From Ciona intestinalis (lineage: Eukaryota; Chordata; Ascidiacea; Phlebobranchia; Cionidae): a stretch of 64,000 nucleotides of DNA. A program made the translations under genes and the position numbers. Positions 26,113 to 38,362 of the stretch are shown piece after piece. The notes under the pieces were generated by a model. That model had not been told where the DNA came from, ran no database searches, and worked only from the letters and a program-made list of their open reading frames with translations. Each line of letters starts with the position of its first letter. The stretch's first letter is position 1. The stretch is taken from positions 4,311,417 through 4,375,416 of the forward strand of contig NC_020179.2 in NCBI RefSeq assembly GCF_000224145.3. Direction: 5' to 3'.

Positions 26113-26615
26113 TTCGTTAGTCGTAACTCCAGTATTTCTCGAAGACTTAGGTACTGGGTTTAACTCCAGGTCGAGTATGAGTTGCAGGAATGCAGAAAAA
26201 CAAAAGGTCTTTCAGTGTCAAACCGATATCGTATAAGATACATGTGCAATTATCATAGTTGTATATTCCACGCTTGTTAATATAAGTGTAGAGAAGCCGT
26301 TATTAAACTTTCGATGCCTCAATCTGGCAGGGTAATCCCGCCCAGCTGTCAGAAAGAGCATTAAGATTTCTAGCTTGATTTTGCTTACATACCAAACATA
26401 GTTGCGCTAAAATTTCCTACTCGTTCGCTCGAAATGTTGCCCTGTGACGCTTGAGGTAGTACAGACATTAAACATCTTTATTCAAACTAAAACACTGTAA
26501 GATTTTCTTTGAGGCGAACCCAAATCGGTTTCTATCAGGGCCAACTTGCGTTTTAGCAAAGGAAGCTAATTGTTGTTGTCAGATGTCAGGTGTAGTTGGC
26601 CTTTGAAGAAACCTG

Positions 26616-26797
26616 TAGTAGGGTGGGGTAAGATGGATACCGTTATGTCACAATGTCCCATATTTCCCATCGTGTTCAACAATAACAACGCCCTTTTAGA
26701 ATCGTTGGGCTAAGGTTATATAATGCTGTAATTATTCTTTATTTACTACCAAATAAACTATAAAAGAGAATAAAACATGGACCATCTTACCCAATTT
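26616..26797 (-). mobile_element. MITE-B copy
   Basis: Left end TAGTAGGGTGGGGTAAGATG, followed by GGATACCGTTATGTCACAAT. The right end is truncated after CATGGACCATCTTACCCAA. Confidence 0.83.
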
Positions 26798-27509
26798 TGT
26801 AAATATGAATAACATTGCTAATATTGGGTTAATGGATCTTGTATGCAGGTCCTAACATTGCCTTTTTCTCAGGTGTTGTTTTTTATTTACGGACGGTTAA
26901 AAACACTTTATTTGTTATTTACTTTCGAATTCTTTTGCTGTGATTATTTAGATTTCCATGAAATCGTTGTTTATATTATTTCTATGTTTGCGTGGGTGGC
27001 GGGCAGTGTTTCCGATCAAGTAACATCTGGAATTTATTTTCCATTTTTAAAACAATTCCATAAAAATATCCTGGTGTTTTGTAACGTGTGTATATTCCTA
27101 GTAAACTATATGTGGTATTTTAAATTAACTAAAATAACTTTAAAATTTCCGCACAAGTTTTAATTCGGTCAACACTGGGACTATTATCCTCTAGAAACTG
27201 CGCTTCTCTAGATTTGACCAATGACTGCCTTTTCTATAATTTGTTATTTTAAGTTCCTCGCCCGGGTCGCAATTAATTTAATCGCCGTTTCGCGTTCGCC
27301 CGGGGCGTATTACGTCATAGTGCGCCACTCACCACGCATTGTGACGAAGTTTTTCTACCTTGAAGAATAACTCGGCAATGCCTTGACTTATATGCGGATA
27401 GTCAGCTTTAATACGTGTGAGGGGATTTCTGTTATAGTTAAATATAAGTTACTTTGAGAATAGGCTGATTATTAAGTAAACAGACTTTTGTTGCCAGACA
27501 TAATATATA

Positions 27510-27652
27510 TAGTACTGCTGGGGTAAGATGGATACTGTTAGCACATAATATCCCATATTTCCTGATTTTGTTTTGAACAATTAACAACGCTATTTTGCAG
27601 TTGTAAAAATTCGGTTTATAATTCTGTAAATAAATTTCGGTTTATAATTCTG
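27510..27652 (-). mobile_element. MITE-B, truncated by an adjacent MITE-A
   Basis: Left end TAGTACTGCTGGGGTAAGAT and most of the reverse core. The last part (TCGGTTTATAATTCTGTA) is duplicated in tandem immediately before the MITE-A begins, as if slippage occurred at the junction. Confidence 0.75.
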
Positions 27653-27844
27653 TAGTAGGGTGGGGACGGACGGTACATTTTCATTCTACTTTCTTGCCCC
27701 AGCATTTGGTAGTAAACAAAGAACATTCAAAGAATTATAAAACCGTATCCTCACGACTCTCTGAGACCGTTGTTATTTGTTTAAAACACGATCAGAATAT
27801 TCCGACGTAATGTGCTAAAAGTCCCATCTTTCCCCACAGTACTG
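27653..27844 (+). mobile_element. MITE-A copy
   Basis: Left TIR TAGTAGGGTGGGGACGGACG, core TTTGGTAGTAAACAAAGAAC, diverged right TIR CCCATCTTTCCCCACAGTAC. Abuts the truncated MITE-B. Confidence 0.85.
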
Positions 27845-29942
27845 AATAGCAGCGGTTGTAAAAATATTGTATGCGATGATAAACATTTTCAGCACAAATT
27901 TTGTCTCGTATTTACATTATCGTTGGTTCTTCTATTTTTATCAGGTGTAAATTATTTTAACAGTCGTACGTAAATAAACGCCTAGGTCAAAATTCTCAAA
28001 AACAGAGTGTAATTTGTCAAATTTCGTGGCAGTAAATGTCATATTTTGTTTACTCGTGTCTGTTATTCCGTAAAATTCTGAGATATGATTATAAACGCGT
28101 GTGTTCGTGGTAGGACCCATGTTATTGCTAGTTCATGTCGTATTTTATTCTCCTACAAACAATTTTGTTTTATATTCTATATAATCTATACTTAAGTTTA
28201 AATCAATATTATAAAGCTATAACGACGTATCTGTAATCTGTTTCATGCAATTTCCATTCTTTTACCGAAAAAGAAATTTTCTCCGCAAAAAATTAGCGAT
28301 GTAGAAAAAAGCCGAAGTTTCTAGACATTGCCTGCAGATGGATATGAGAGTTCGCCAGCTGCAACGATGTTTCCTGTGTTCGCAATCGACCTGCGAGACC
28401 CCATGCAGGTTATTGCTTCTTTTCTCTCGAGTTTTCGGGTCGAAATTCAGCTTGGGTGACTGGATGGTCAATTTCACGGCGTGTCTATCCTGCAACGTGG
28501 GTGGTCTTGATTATAAGCCCTTGTGATTCATTTGGCCTGGCGAAAATTGGCAAATAGTCATTCTAATCTGGCAAGCCAATCTGTACTTGGCTGTTAATAT
28601 GTGTGGGATTAACAAGGTATATTTAGTGTATAGTTGCGCCGTGAACACCCACTTGGCTGAACTAGACAAGCGACAGAACACAAAACAAACTTTATAAATC
28701 CGCTTTGTTTACGATGGCCTGGTATTGTGACGCTTAATATACCAATTGTGAGCTCATAGATGTTATCTTGACCTCACAGGGCGTGCTATTGTGACCAAAT
28801 CCACGTAATAATCTGAAGGATCATACTATGTACGGCAGTAAACGTTTACCGTTTCGTATTTCGTTCCAACTTTGTGTCCAATTGTAGCAACAGTAGTTTC
28901 AACGTGATATGAATTTGATTACGGAAAATTATAACTTATACTGCTTGAAAAGTAAACCGAAATTGGCCAAGCATGTTCGTTTCATGTGGCAAGCTTCAAA
29001 CTAAGCATTACATTATAACCTCCCAGTGTTACCGAATTCTAAATGTTTTCAAACGAAAATCCTGACCAGTGTTTCCGGGTAAATTTTGTGTTTTCAAAAC
29101 GAACAGTGGTCGAAATGTTCAAATTCCTTTTAAAAACTTTACCAATATACAACGGCAGGGAAAGTGGTAGAATGTCCGTTAGATTGAAACATGTACTCGC
29201 AGCGAACTCTTCCCTATTCCACTTTTCTCGCGCGTTCTTGCGGTCTGAGGTAATCGCTCTCATGCGAGAAAGTGGCTCAAAAGAAAGGAGGCGAAATACA
29301 CGCGCGATTGCAGTATTCTGCTTGCTTGCTGGTGCACTACGTTAGTCTGATACAGCCAGACCAGCATTTCAGAGCAGAGTCAGGATTGAAAAAAGTTACA
29401 ACATGTTGTATTGTGAAGTCAGTCGTTACAGGCGCTGTTGTGTTTTGTTATAGTTAGTTTGCCTGTTATTTATTTGTTAAGCGCTGTGCGTAACTTTAGT
29501 CTATTTTTAGCTTCGTTACGTCAGTTTGTGTGGTTTAAGTTTATATTTGTACCCTACACACTGAAAACCATGTCACGCCAGCAATGGTTTCCGTCCGTAT
29601 TTCTGATCGGCGCCATAAATTATATTGGCGGCAACGTGAGCGCCCAACCCCCGCAGAATCGTGTAAACACGCCGCTCACCATAGGCCAATGTTGTTATTG
29701 GCGTCGCTATTGTTCAGGACCTGTTGTTTCAGACGCTTTGTTTTATAATGCCCATACTTAATCAGTCTGCTGATCGTATAATGATGGTAATTTAATCAGC
29801 CCCGTTTTAACATAGCGCCACACCGTTACAGCTCATGTAACATAAATATATATTCAAATGTCTGGCTATCTCTTCTTATATAAAGGCGCTTAAAACATGC
29901 CTAGATTTTTAACATTAAAATCTCGGCACCAATTTTCACATA
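27845..29942. other. No gene recognised
   Basis: The 28262-28526 area has overlapping open frames on both strands and two CAGCTG-type E-boxes close together, but no domain. Frames at 29043-29761 are likewise unsupported. Confidence 0.35.
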
Positions 29943-30125
29943 TAGTAATATGGGGTAAGATGGTTAGCACATAGTGTCCCGTATTTCCCTATCGTGTTTT
30001 TAACAACTGACAACGCTCTATTAAAGTCGCGAGTTATATAATTCTGTAACGACTATTCTTTGTTTACTACCAAATGGGGCGATAAAAGAGAATTAAAAAT
30101 AAACCATCTTACCCCAACCTACTAT
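29943..30125 (-). mobile_element. MITE-B copy
   Basis: Left end TAGTAATATGGGGTAAGATG, right end CCATCTTACCCCAACCTACT. Full length in reverse orientation. Confidence 0.86.
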
Positions 30126-32940
30126 ATATCCCGTCGAGTAATTTTCCGATGTTGTGTTGTCATGTTGCCAGATTGTTTTTTTTCCTGTATAACTTGCGTT
30201 TTTGTTTCTAATCCGGCATCACTTGTACATACCAGTGCCTGACACGAGCTATGAGTAAGGTATCATATTATTTACAACAAGATGTAATTATATCGACCAT
30301 CGCACTCAAAGGAAAACTGGAAACTTAAGTTTAATTGTGCAGACGCCCGTCGGCGTTGAGATATACTTACACACGCCGCATTTACGTGACAAACTATTGC
30401 AGAATATATTTCGCATAACAAGCTTATGCGATAGAACTATTGCGACTTAAAATATGAGATTTTTGATATATATGACAAAGGAGTTTTATAAAATTTGTGA
30501 TTATATTGCTGTTCATTAATATTATGGAAAATACCCATACCCTTCTGCTTGTGTAGCTGGCGGTTGTATGGTAATACTTGAAACTACTTTTCCGTTAAAA
30601 ACGTAGTTTATATTATACCAACGATAGCAGACAAAAAAATACGTTTTTGCCAAAAGAGAAATTTCAAAATTATGCTGTTATTATTGAGTATTATCAAAAG
30701 TTGGTTTATGGCGGTTTAGTGGCAAGTTGTTGAGTTGTGGTTTAGTTATATTCTCCTGCTCAACTCTTGACGTTTCTCGCTTAATTAGATGTTCACGCTG
30801 CCTCAGGGTGTATGATGTGCCGAGGTTAAATAAGCTGCGAATTTTATTTCTCCGCGGGCCCCATGTCCTTGATGGCTCCCATGTGTCCTGTGTGACCTCA
30901 TTATTCACTTTATGTGTTATGTGTAAGGTGGGGGGTTGCGGTCCGACCTTGTTTCACCAAACGTCGGTCTCACTGAGTGTTTTTAACTTTCTTTCCGGTT
31001 TAAGGCGAAGTTAGGCCGCTTATTGAATACTTGCAGTGTGTGGCTGCCCATCCCGTTCCACTCTGTCGTCACAACGAGGCCTGTTGCGTCGTAAAAGCTT
31101 CTTTCACGGTCGACTTGCGATCAAGGCAATGCGCTGAATGGTGTCCTCCACAGGGGTCAGGACGGCTTAGACTTTTAGCTTCTTACTCAAAACTTCTGTG
31201 GTCCAGATTCCCCACATTTCACTCGGTATTTTGCCTGACTAATCCCCGCATGACCCGTCGCGTTTTATACGTTTGATAAAGTTGGTGCCGATTGTTATGA
31301 CCAGCGGACTTCGGTATGAGCTTAGCGAACTTTGAATTTCAGCACAGCTACAGGAAGAGACGCCATTGTTTTTAACCGGGCAGTTGACAGTCAGATGATG
31401 CAACGTTACAGTTTGCATTTCAATACCAGCAAGCTGCAATGGAACCAGGTTTAAACGAATACTAGTCCTGAATAGTATGTAAATTGCAGCAGTTATATTT
31501 TATAGCTTTATTTGAAGACATAATTAAATCGGGAATTTCTTAAACAGTTTTAAGACTGTTCGCTTCCATTGTGTGTTTTCGTGGCCGACGTTATCTGTTT
31601 ATAACCTGAGAATGCATTGTCACCAGTTAACGAGACGGGTTATCTTCTATCGCTGTTTGCTTTGTGTACTGAGTGCTGTAAAGGTCGTACGATGGTAGCG
31701 ATGTGTATCTCAGTAACCATTTAACTACCAACGTTCTTTCCACGCGTTCTCTGCTTGTAAATCGCCGAGTTTACAGAGTAAACAAGTCAGACGCCGTCAG
31801 GGCCCGAAATTAATCAGTCGTTCCCGCCGAAACTACCGTATCTTCCGTATATGCTCAAGAAAACGAGCACAACGTTATTGTGTTGCCGATCTCGCTAGTA
31901 AGACAAATTCATAGAACTGCCTCATAAACGCTAGCGCACGTCAGCAACTTGGTAAATAGCACGCGCGCTCACATTTACGTGCCATCTGTATGTATTTTAC
32001 CCCGTCCAAGTGCCGTACTTAACTACTACTTCTACCAGTCCGACCACAAATCATATTTTTGCAGCTAACGTAGTTTGATTAATGGCTGAGCACCGATGGC
32101 CAGGTGCTTGTGTTTGTTTTATACTTAAGCCAAACTTGACTTCAGAAGCAAAACATCTCCCCAATTGAAGCATCCATGTTTGCATTGCTTTGTTATGCGA
32201 GCTGTGGTGACCAACCACGCAAAACAACTTTCACTTAACTACAATCCTAATCTGATAAATAATTCGGAAGCTTTTTTTGACTAATTTACAACAGTTTTTT
32301 ACTTATTTCTATTATATGTGAGTGAGGTCCTTATTTTAGACCAATTTTGGTCAGAATTTGTGCCATACCTCATTAAGCTTTACTATTCAATATTATTTAT
32401 ATCCCAATTTATATATTAAACATATTTAAACAAATATGTTGCGCAGAGTTTTTTAACACTTTCTAAAGGGGGCTTATATAGTTTTTTAAAAATGAAGTTT
32501 TGGGACCCTTTTCTATAAGGGACCCTTATATATTATAGGCAACAACCAGGAATGTTTGTTTACCCGTATTGGTAACACTGGCTATTGTGACGTCATTTGC
32601 ACGTGGTTTGCTACCACTTGTCTCATGTATTGTTTTAAGCAGTGTATACAATGTAAGTTACATTTGCAACATTTTGTTCGGTTTCCAGCCAGTTGTATAC
32701 AAGCATAATATGTCAGTTTAATAGAGATATTTAAATTAATACGTACTAATATCTTATATCTTATATTGGGTTCAAACATAAAGTTATAGGGTTAATTTTG
32801 GCATGAATATTGACTTTTTTACAATTGCGTGGTTTAGTTTAGGAAATAAAGTGCAAATTCTTCGCTTGTTTGGACTAAGAGACAAGGTAGTCGTTAACTC
32901 TGCAGTAAGTAAATATGGAAACGCCCTAATATACTCTTTC
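30126..32940. other. 2.8-kb region 5' of the FRS gene, no exon recognised
   Basis: Probably includes upstream regulatory sequence of the FRS-like gene. It has a TGACGTCA palindrome at 32588-32595. I could not identify a TATA box or an upstream exon with confidence. Confidence 0.4.
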
Positions 32941-32952
32941 TCTTTCAACAGG
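32935..32952 (+). promoter_or_regulatory. Candidate splice or SL trans-splice acceptor for the FRS gene
   Basis: A pyrimidine tract (CTCTTTCTCTTTCAACAG, AG at 32950-32951) is preceded by a CTAAT branch-point-like word and lies about 85 nt before the start codon at 33036. Tunicates trans-splice a short spliced leader onto many mRNAs, so this may be the 5' end of the mature transcript. It could equally be an ordinary intron acceptor. Confidence 0.45.
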
Positions 32953-33035
32953 TACGACACATTAGGCTTTAAAAACTTTACAAGTTGTTAGTTAATATGC
33001 TGTAGAGAATATAAGTTTAAAACCTCACAAAAAAT

Positions 33036-36000
33036 ATGGGATGCTCACAAAGTTTACCGAATGATGCTCCTCGTATGTTTAAGGCGAGAAACTTGAACGA
33101 CAAGGATAAAGCTGTTAACGCGGTTACTTTAGAAGGTAAGTTATGTGTTGTTGTAAAGGCATAGTTCCATTAAGCTGCCACGTTATATTTGCACATTGAT
33201 TTGAAAACAACAACAACAACAACAAAAACACCAAGTTAGTCTTACTTCAACCCTGTATAAACATAATAAAACCGAAGCTCAACATATATAAAAATAGTAG
33301 TGTGGGGGAAGATGGGACACCTTAGCACATAATATTCAAATATCCTGATCGTTTTAAACAGGTAACAACGGTCTATGGAAGTCGTGAGGATACGTTTTTA
33401 TAATTCATTGAATGTTTACTACCAAATGGGACGAGAAAATATAACGTAAAGGTGTTCCATCTTCCCCCACCCTACAATACCTAGTGCAATGTCTCAAATA
33501 TTCACCAAGGGATAGCCGTTTAAGAATAATACTCCCACCAAGTTCATGTTATTATTACGCAGTTGATCGTGTTATAAGAACATTAACTCGTACTCTGGTT
33601 TAGTCTACAGCAATGCGGAAACCCATACCAGTAACCTGTGAGTCGCATTTTTCGGAGTTTTTTTTCCGAAAACAAAACCATTGAACGCGGCGTTGGATTA
33701 AGTCTGACCGTCGTGTTGTCTCTGGGCCGTGTAGCGTTTCGAATTGATGACATTTCCTCTGATTTGTAGTTTCGATTAAGCCACCGCTGCTTAAATCACT
33801 TATCCCGGCAGTAGGGTCAGCCCGGTGCCGATGTGTTGTCACAAAGGGTGGTTATGCGCTTGGCTAACTTTCCATAGGACAGGGTTGTATTAGAACCGAA
33901 GCCACATCAGTGGTATAACCAAACCCTTCCCCATTCGTAGCATAATGTGGCTGGAAATGTTGAATGTCAAATAATGTGCGGTTTTGGATTTGTAGAGCGA
34001 AGAACTCAGTATAATTGGAACTCTGGCCCTAAACGCTAAACAATGTCTTTATACCATCTTATACCAACATAAATTTCAACATTCACCGATACCTTATTGC
34101 TTTTATATTATCATGTCATGTTTTCACAAATGCATCGTAATATATGTGAAGTGATAATATATTTTTTGTTAGTTGGACTTGATTTTTGTTTGCTGCATAT
34201 TTAGTAGCACTTGGTGTATTCTGTTATGATACAACTAGAACTGTCCAACAATATGAGTGCTAGATCAGGGCAGATTCACGAAACATATTAACGTCATTAA
34301 CATATTAGTCGCACACAAATTATCCTAATATGTTATTACGTTTAAACCAATGTCATATAATCTTACATTCGATCCAATTTAACTTAAATTTATTCCTCCC
34401 CGTTTCAGTTTCCAATAAGAAAGTAATCGTAAGAAGTCGGAATCGGAAAATAATGGCGTCTTGGCCGATTGCTTGTCTACGTAGGTACGGCTGTAACCTC
34501 GATTCCATATTCATTGAAGCGGGAAACGGTTGCGAAACCGGACAAGGTGGGACTCTTAACCATTATATAGATTTATATTAACCAATATATGCTGCTGTTG
34601 CTGCCGAGTTTAATGCAACAATTGAAATTGATTTTATTTTATTTTACCAGAAGATATAATTTAACTTTCGAGCATAACTATGTTTTTCACTAGAAATACT
34701 TCATACTTTAAATGTAAGAACTTGCATTTTAACATATGTGTTTTATTTGTTTCTCTTTTTACCATCGTAAACTAATGCTGAACATAATAATAAAGTATAA
34801 TCACACTCTGTTCCAGCGATTATTTTGACTGATTTCATGGTAATTTAACCCTACACATGTTGTACTACGTTTGGTTGTATCCCAAATAATCTGTAAATTA
34901 AACTAATTTGCAACGAACGTTAAGTAACCATATCCACCATGCAGGAATGTACCTGTTTAAATGCTCACACACCGACGAGTTGTTCGAATTACTTCGACAC
35001 CAAGTATCAGAGTTACAGGCCGAGCAAGAACGTTTGATGCCGGCACCTCATCATATGCAATTCACATCTTTACCGCAACAATCAAGTACGTTTATTCATT
35101 GTTTGTGTTTACCGGCGCCGTGACGTAGTACCTTTAGCCTATATAAAACGGGTTCGAGGCTCGACGCTGCTACCATTGCGTATGTGTCTTTAAACGTGAC
35201 ACTTAATGGCAATTGCTTCAACTTTAGTCTTTTATGGGTTGTCTAAATTGTTTGCTCTGTATAATATGATATATATTATATATGGTTGAGCTACTTCAGC
35301 GAGATATGCTAGAATATCGAGTATTTAGGCCAAGGTTAATCCTTTCCCGTGCATTGTGTGCTAGTTTTGCCAGTGTTTCTCAATCTGAAATAATGAAACG
35401 CCGTTTCAAAGTGAAATAGTTGGGAACCATTGTTTATACCGAGTGTTAAACCAAAACTGGGTAGAACGCGTTTCACCTTTTTGTAAACCAGTTTACACCG
35501 GTTTAATCCTGCTTCTACTGGAGAACAAGTCATGCCCGTGACGTATTTGTTTTATTTAATCGCCTTATAACGTAGCTTCTGGCGCTCGCTGTCTCGTATT
35601 GTCTTCTCATAAACAAGTCATTGTTTCGGCGCGGTTTATACGCGGAATCAAGATTCGAAAGCCGCGAAAATCGCCCACACCTAGACGTGCTTATTTGGTG
35701 CGCTGCGTCTCCTGCTTGCCGCCGCCGTTGATCAAATCAACAAAGTAGAGATGATGTTATCACCTTTATACAGCAAGCTAATGTACGTGACATGTTCTAT
35801 AATGGCTCGCAGCAATTTCCACACCAAACTAAAATGAGATTACCCAACTTTTATCTCATATAACGAGACCAATCATAACAGGTTTATATTGGAAACTAGT
35901 TCTAACGACATTGGTGTGCATTGGAAACAATGCATTTATTGTGCTTAACTTAATCTTAAGGTAGTGGTAACATTCACATATTCTTATGAGGTGTATTTGT

Positions 36001-38362
36001 ATATTCACTGCGATAGTTTATGGTATCCCAGCCCAGAAGAGATATATGTGATTGTGTATTATGCTACGCTGCTACATTTTTAGCAAAGGGAGTCTCACAC
36101 AAATTATCCGGATTTTCTGCCACGTTTTTCATAAATTTCATCTTCGACATAAGTTTTTGATAGCTGCGGCTGCGGCGACAGTTTAAACTAAAACATCTCA
36201 AATGAAGACAATTTTGTATCTTGTATGCTATATGTGGGTTGTTGTAGCCCTATTAAAACTGTCAAAAAAGGTGTTTTAGGAAATCCGCTTTTAACTTAAA
36301 TCCACACGTTTGTAAATTCCTATTTTTTTACCGCTTTATTTTTTACGAAAAGACTTAAACCAAATACCTTCGTGTTTTTAACTTTATATTTTCTTCTTTT
36401 CAGTCATTTCAACGAACGGCTACCCTCGATACATGAACGTCAATAATTCAAGCGGTTCACGTCACGTGACCTCTAACGGAAACGCGAATTATGCGAACGG
36501 AAGTGTCAGGAATCATCAGTCAGCCATACCTACGCCACCACCCGGATACAGTGCTCCTGTTACGCCAGCCCCTAGAGGGAGCACGTCATCTCAACACACA
36601 GGTAGGAATACGTGGATATTTTTATTTTTTTCGGTTGTAGGCAACTTTAGTTTTGCAAAATCCTATATACCAATATGTTTGTATTATCTCCTGCATCATC
36701 CGTGATAGCAGCAGCGCATACTTAAATTATTATTTGTTCAATTTATTTTATGATTCTATAAAACAATGACTTGTTTATGGGCCACAGGCGCGTCTTAAGG
36801 TATTTTTTTTAACAATTAGTAATAGTATGGTCCCTTTTTAATTAACCTTGCTATAATTTTATGCAGAAATCACAATCACCTTATAAGCTGTGTTACCTCG
36901 TACTATCATTGTACATTATAAAGTGCTGATATCGCTTGTACGTTAACCTAATATTATCTCTACATAATACGTCGCCTCCATGTCTCATACAAACCACTCC
37001 ATCCACTTAAACTCCTCATGTCTCAATATTAACCAAGTTATACCTCGCAGCTACCTTGGCTTCGTTACCAGAAGACGAAACTCTAACATTAAACCATCAA
37101 CCGTTTGCATTGCAACCAGCGCCCACGTCTAGACAGGTAAACTTATATATCTCGTTGTATAGCAAGTTAATAAACGGTAGTTGACCCGTTTTCGATTTAT
37201 GGTCCTTGTTTTCGTTATAGTTTAACGTCGTATTTGGTAGTGAACAAAGAATATTTACAGAATAAAATAACCGTATTCTTACGACTTTTAAAATAGCGTT
37301 GTTAATTGGTTCTATTTTACCCGTCAATACTATATATATCAAACCATGTTAAACCCTTATGCTAATTATAGACAAATTGGCTATGATATTACGTCTCATT
37401 TAAACCATTGTCACGTCAATTATTACAATGAATGGTTTATTATGAGTTATCAATAATGGTGGTTTATGACGTCACAGGAGATGATAAGTCGCCGTCGAGT
37501 TAACAGTGAAATGGTAGCCACGTATGATAGAGGTTCCGACCGTGTTAAGATCGTTCAGCAAAGACGAAACAGCGAGAACGCTAATTACGAGAATAATGAC
37601 GTCATGGAACATTCGGGGAGTTTCCCTAGACGGGTACGTTACGAAGCTCGATCAGAAGAAGTCACCATTGACCAATCAGCGCCCGCCACGTCATCGAATG
37701 ATGATAAACCTTCTCCCAGCGCTGTGGAGTCAGTCAGTCGTGACGTCAGCATGATGTCATTACGATCCGACTGCGAACCCTTGCTTACCCCCGGTAGCAA
37801 CAGCACGTCGGGTATTGGAAGTTTAAACGGTAATGGGAGCACAATATCTCAGAATCCACCCCCTATCCCACCACATCCAACTACGACTGCGGGCGACCCC
37901 TGGCGGAGACATAATTTCAAAGTGAAGCCGCATAATCATCATTTTCATCGACGCCTCTCGCCTACAGTGCCACATTCCGCACAGCCTTACAGAGACTATG
38001 TGAACACAACCCATGCGAGTATGGATATATCCGGCACGCCATTACCCGCCACAGCTGTGGGTTCAATGCATTTCAACTTTGACTTTGACTCTCACTTGTT
38101 CGGGCATAGACCGCGGTCTGGAAGCTCTAAACTCAACTATGTACCCGTGGAAGCGTTTAAAAACGGAGACGATTTCAGTTGTGGCGCCTCCTCCGCGTCA
38201 TCGGGTATACCAGGTACCCCACGAACCCCTAAAACTCCCAAAACCCCCCTTTCAAGTCACCCCGCTATCGACTATGCGATCATAGACCCCAACAAAACGC
38301 GCGCACTTTCAAACACTCATCGAACCAGACAACGAGAGAGAAAATCACGTCACGAAAGCTAA
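33036..38362 (+). CDS. FRS2: FGF receptor substrate (FRS2/FRS3-type) adaptor
   Basis: Coding exons: 33036-33135, 34409-34546, 34945-35085, 36404-36601, 37051-37136, 37478-38362. All junctions are GT-AG and in phase, giving 515 aa (vertebrate FRS2 is about 508). The protein starts MGCSQS, an N-myristoylation site (Gly2) with a palmitoylable Cys3, for membrane anchoring. A PTB domain fills residues ~13-124 (CLRRYG, then TGQGMYLFKC). There is no PH domain, which argues against DOK proteins. The tail has three YxN Grb2-type motifs (Y156, Y258, Y395) and two SHP2-type tyrosines (Y442 in LNYVPV, Y487 in IDYAII), a proline-rich stretch at 348-355 and four evenly spaced TP sites at 468-477. The family links activated FGF receptors to Grb2/SOS and SHP2, driving Ras-MAPK. 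Single-copy status, and thus FRS2 versus FRS3, cannot be decided here. Confidence 0.93.
33295..33477 (-). mobile_element. MITE-A in FRS intron 1
   Basis: Left TIR TAGTGTGGGGGAAGATGGGA, right TIR CATCTTCCCCCACCCTACAA. The reverse core is intact. Confidence 0.88.
35145..35235 (+). repeat. SINE-like head in FRS intron 3
   Basis: ACGGGTTCGAGGCTCGACGC with CTGCTACCATTGCG matches the head of the element at 3963. The 3' tail is absent, so it is a fragment. Confidence 0.5.
37220..37334 (+). mobile_element. MITE-B remnant in FRS intron 5
   Basis: Core (TTTGGTAGTGAACAAAGAAT, TTTACAGAAT, AACCGTATTCTTACGAC, GCGTTGTTAATTGG) followed by a degraded right end TCTATTTTACCCGTCAATAC. The left end is lost. Confidence 0.65.

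Noticed and set aside
26843..27163. 106-codon hydrophobic frame
   Set aside because: Rich in Phe, Leu, Val and Ile simply because the DNA is T-rich; no transmembrane family recognised.
33036..38362. DOK-family adaptor
   Set aside because: DOK proteins have an N-terminal PH domain; this protein instead starts with a myristoylation site directly followed by the PTB domain.
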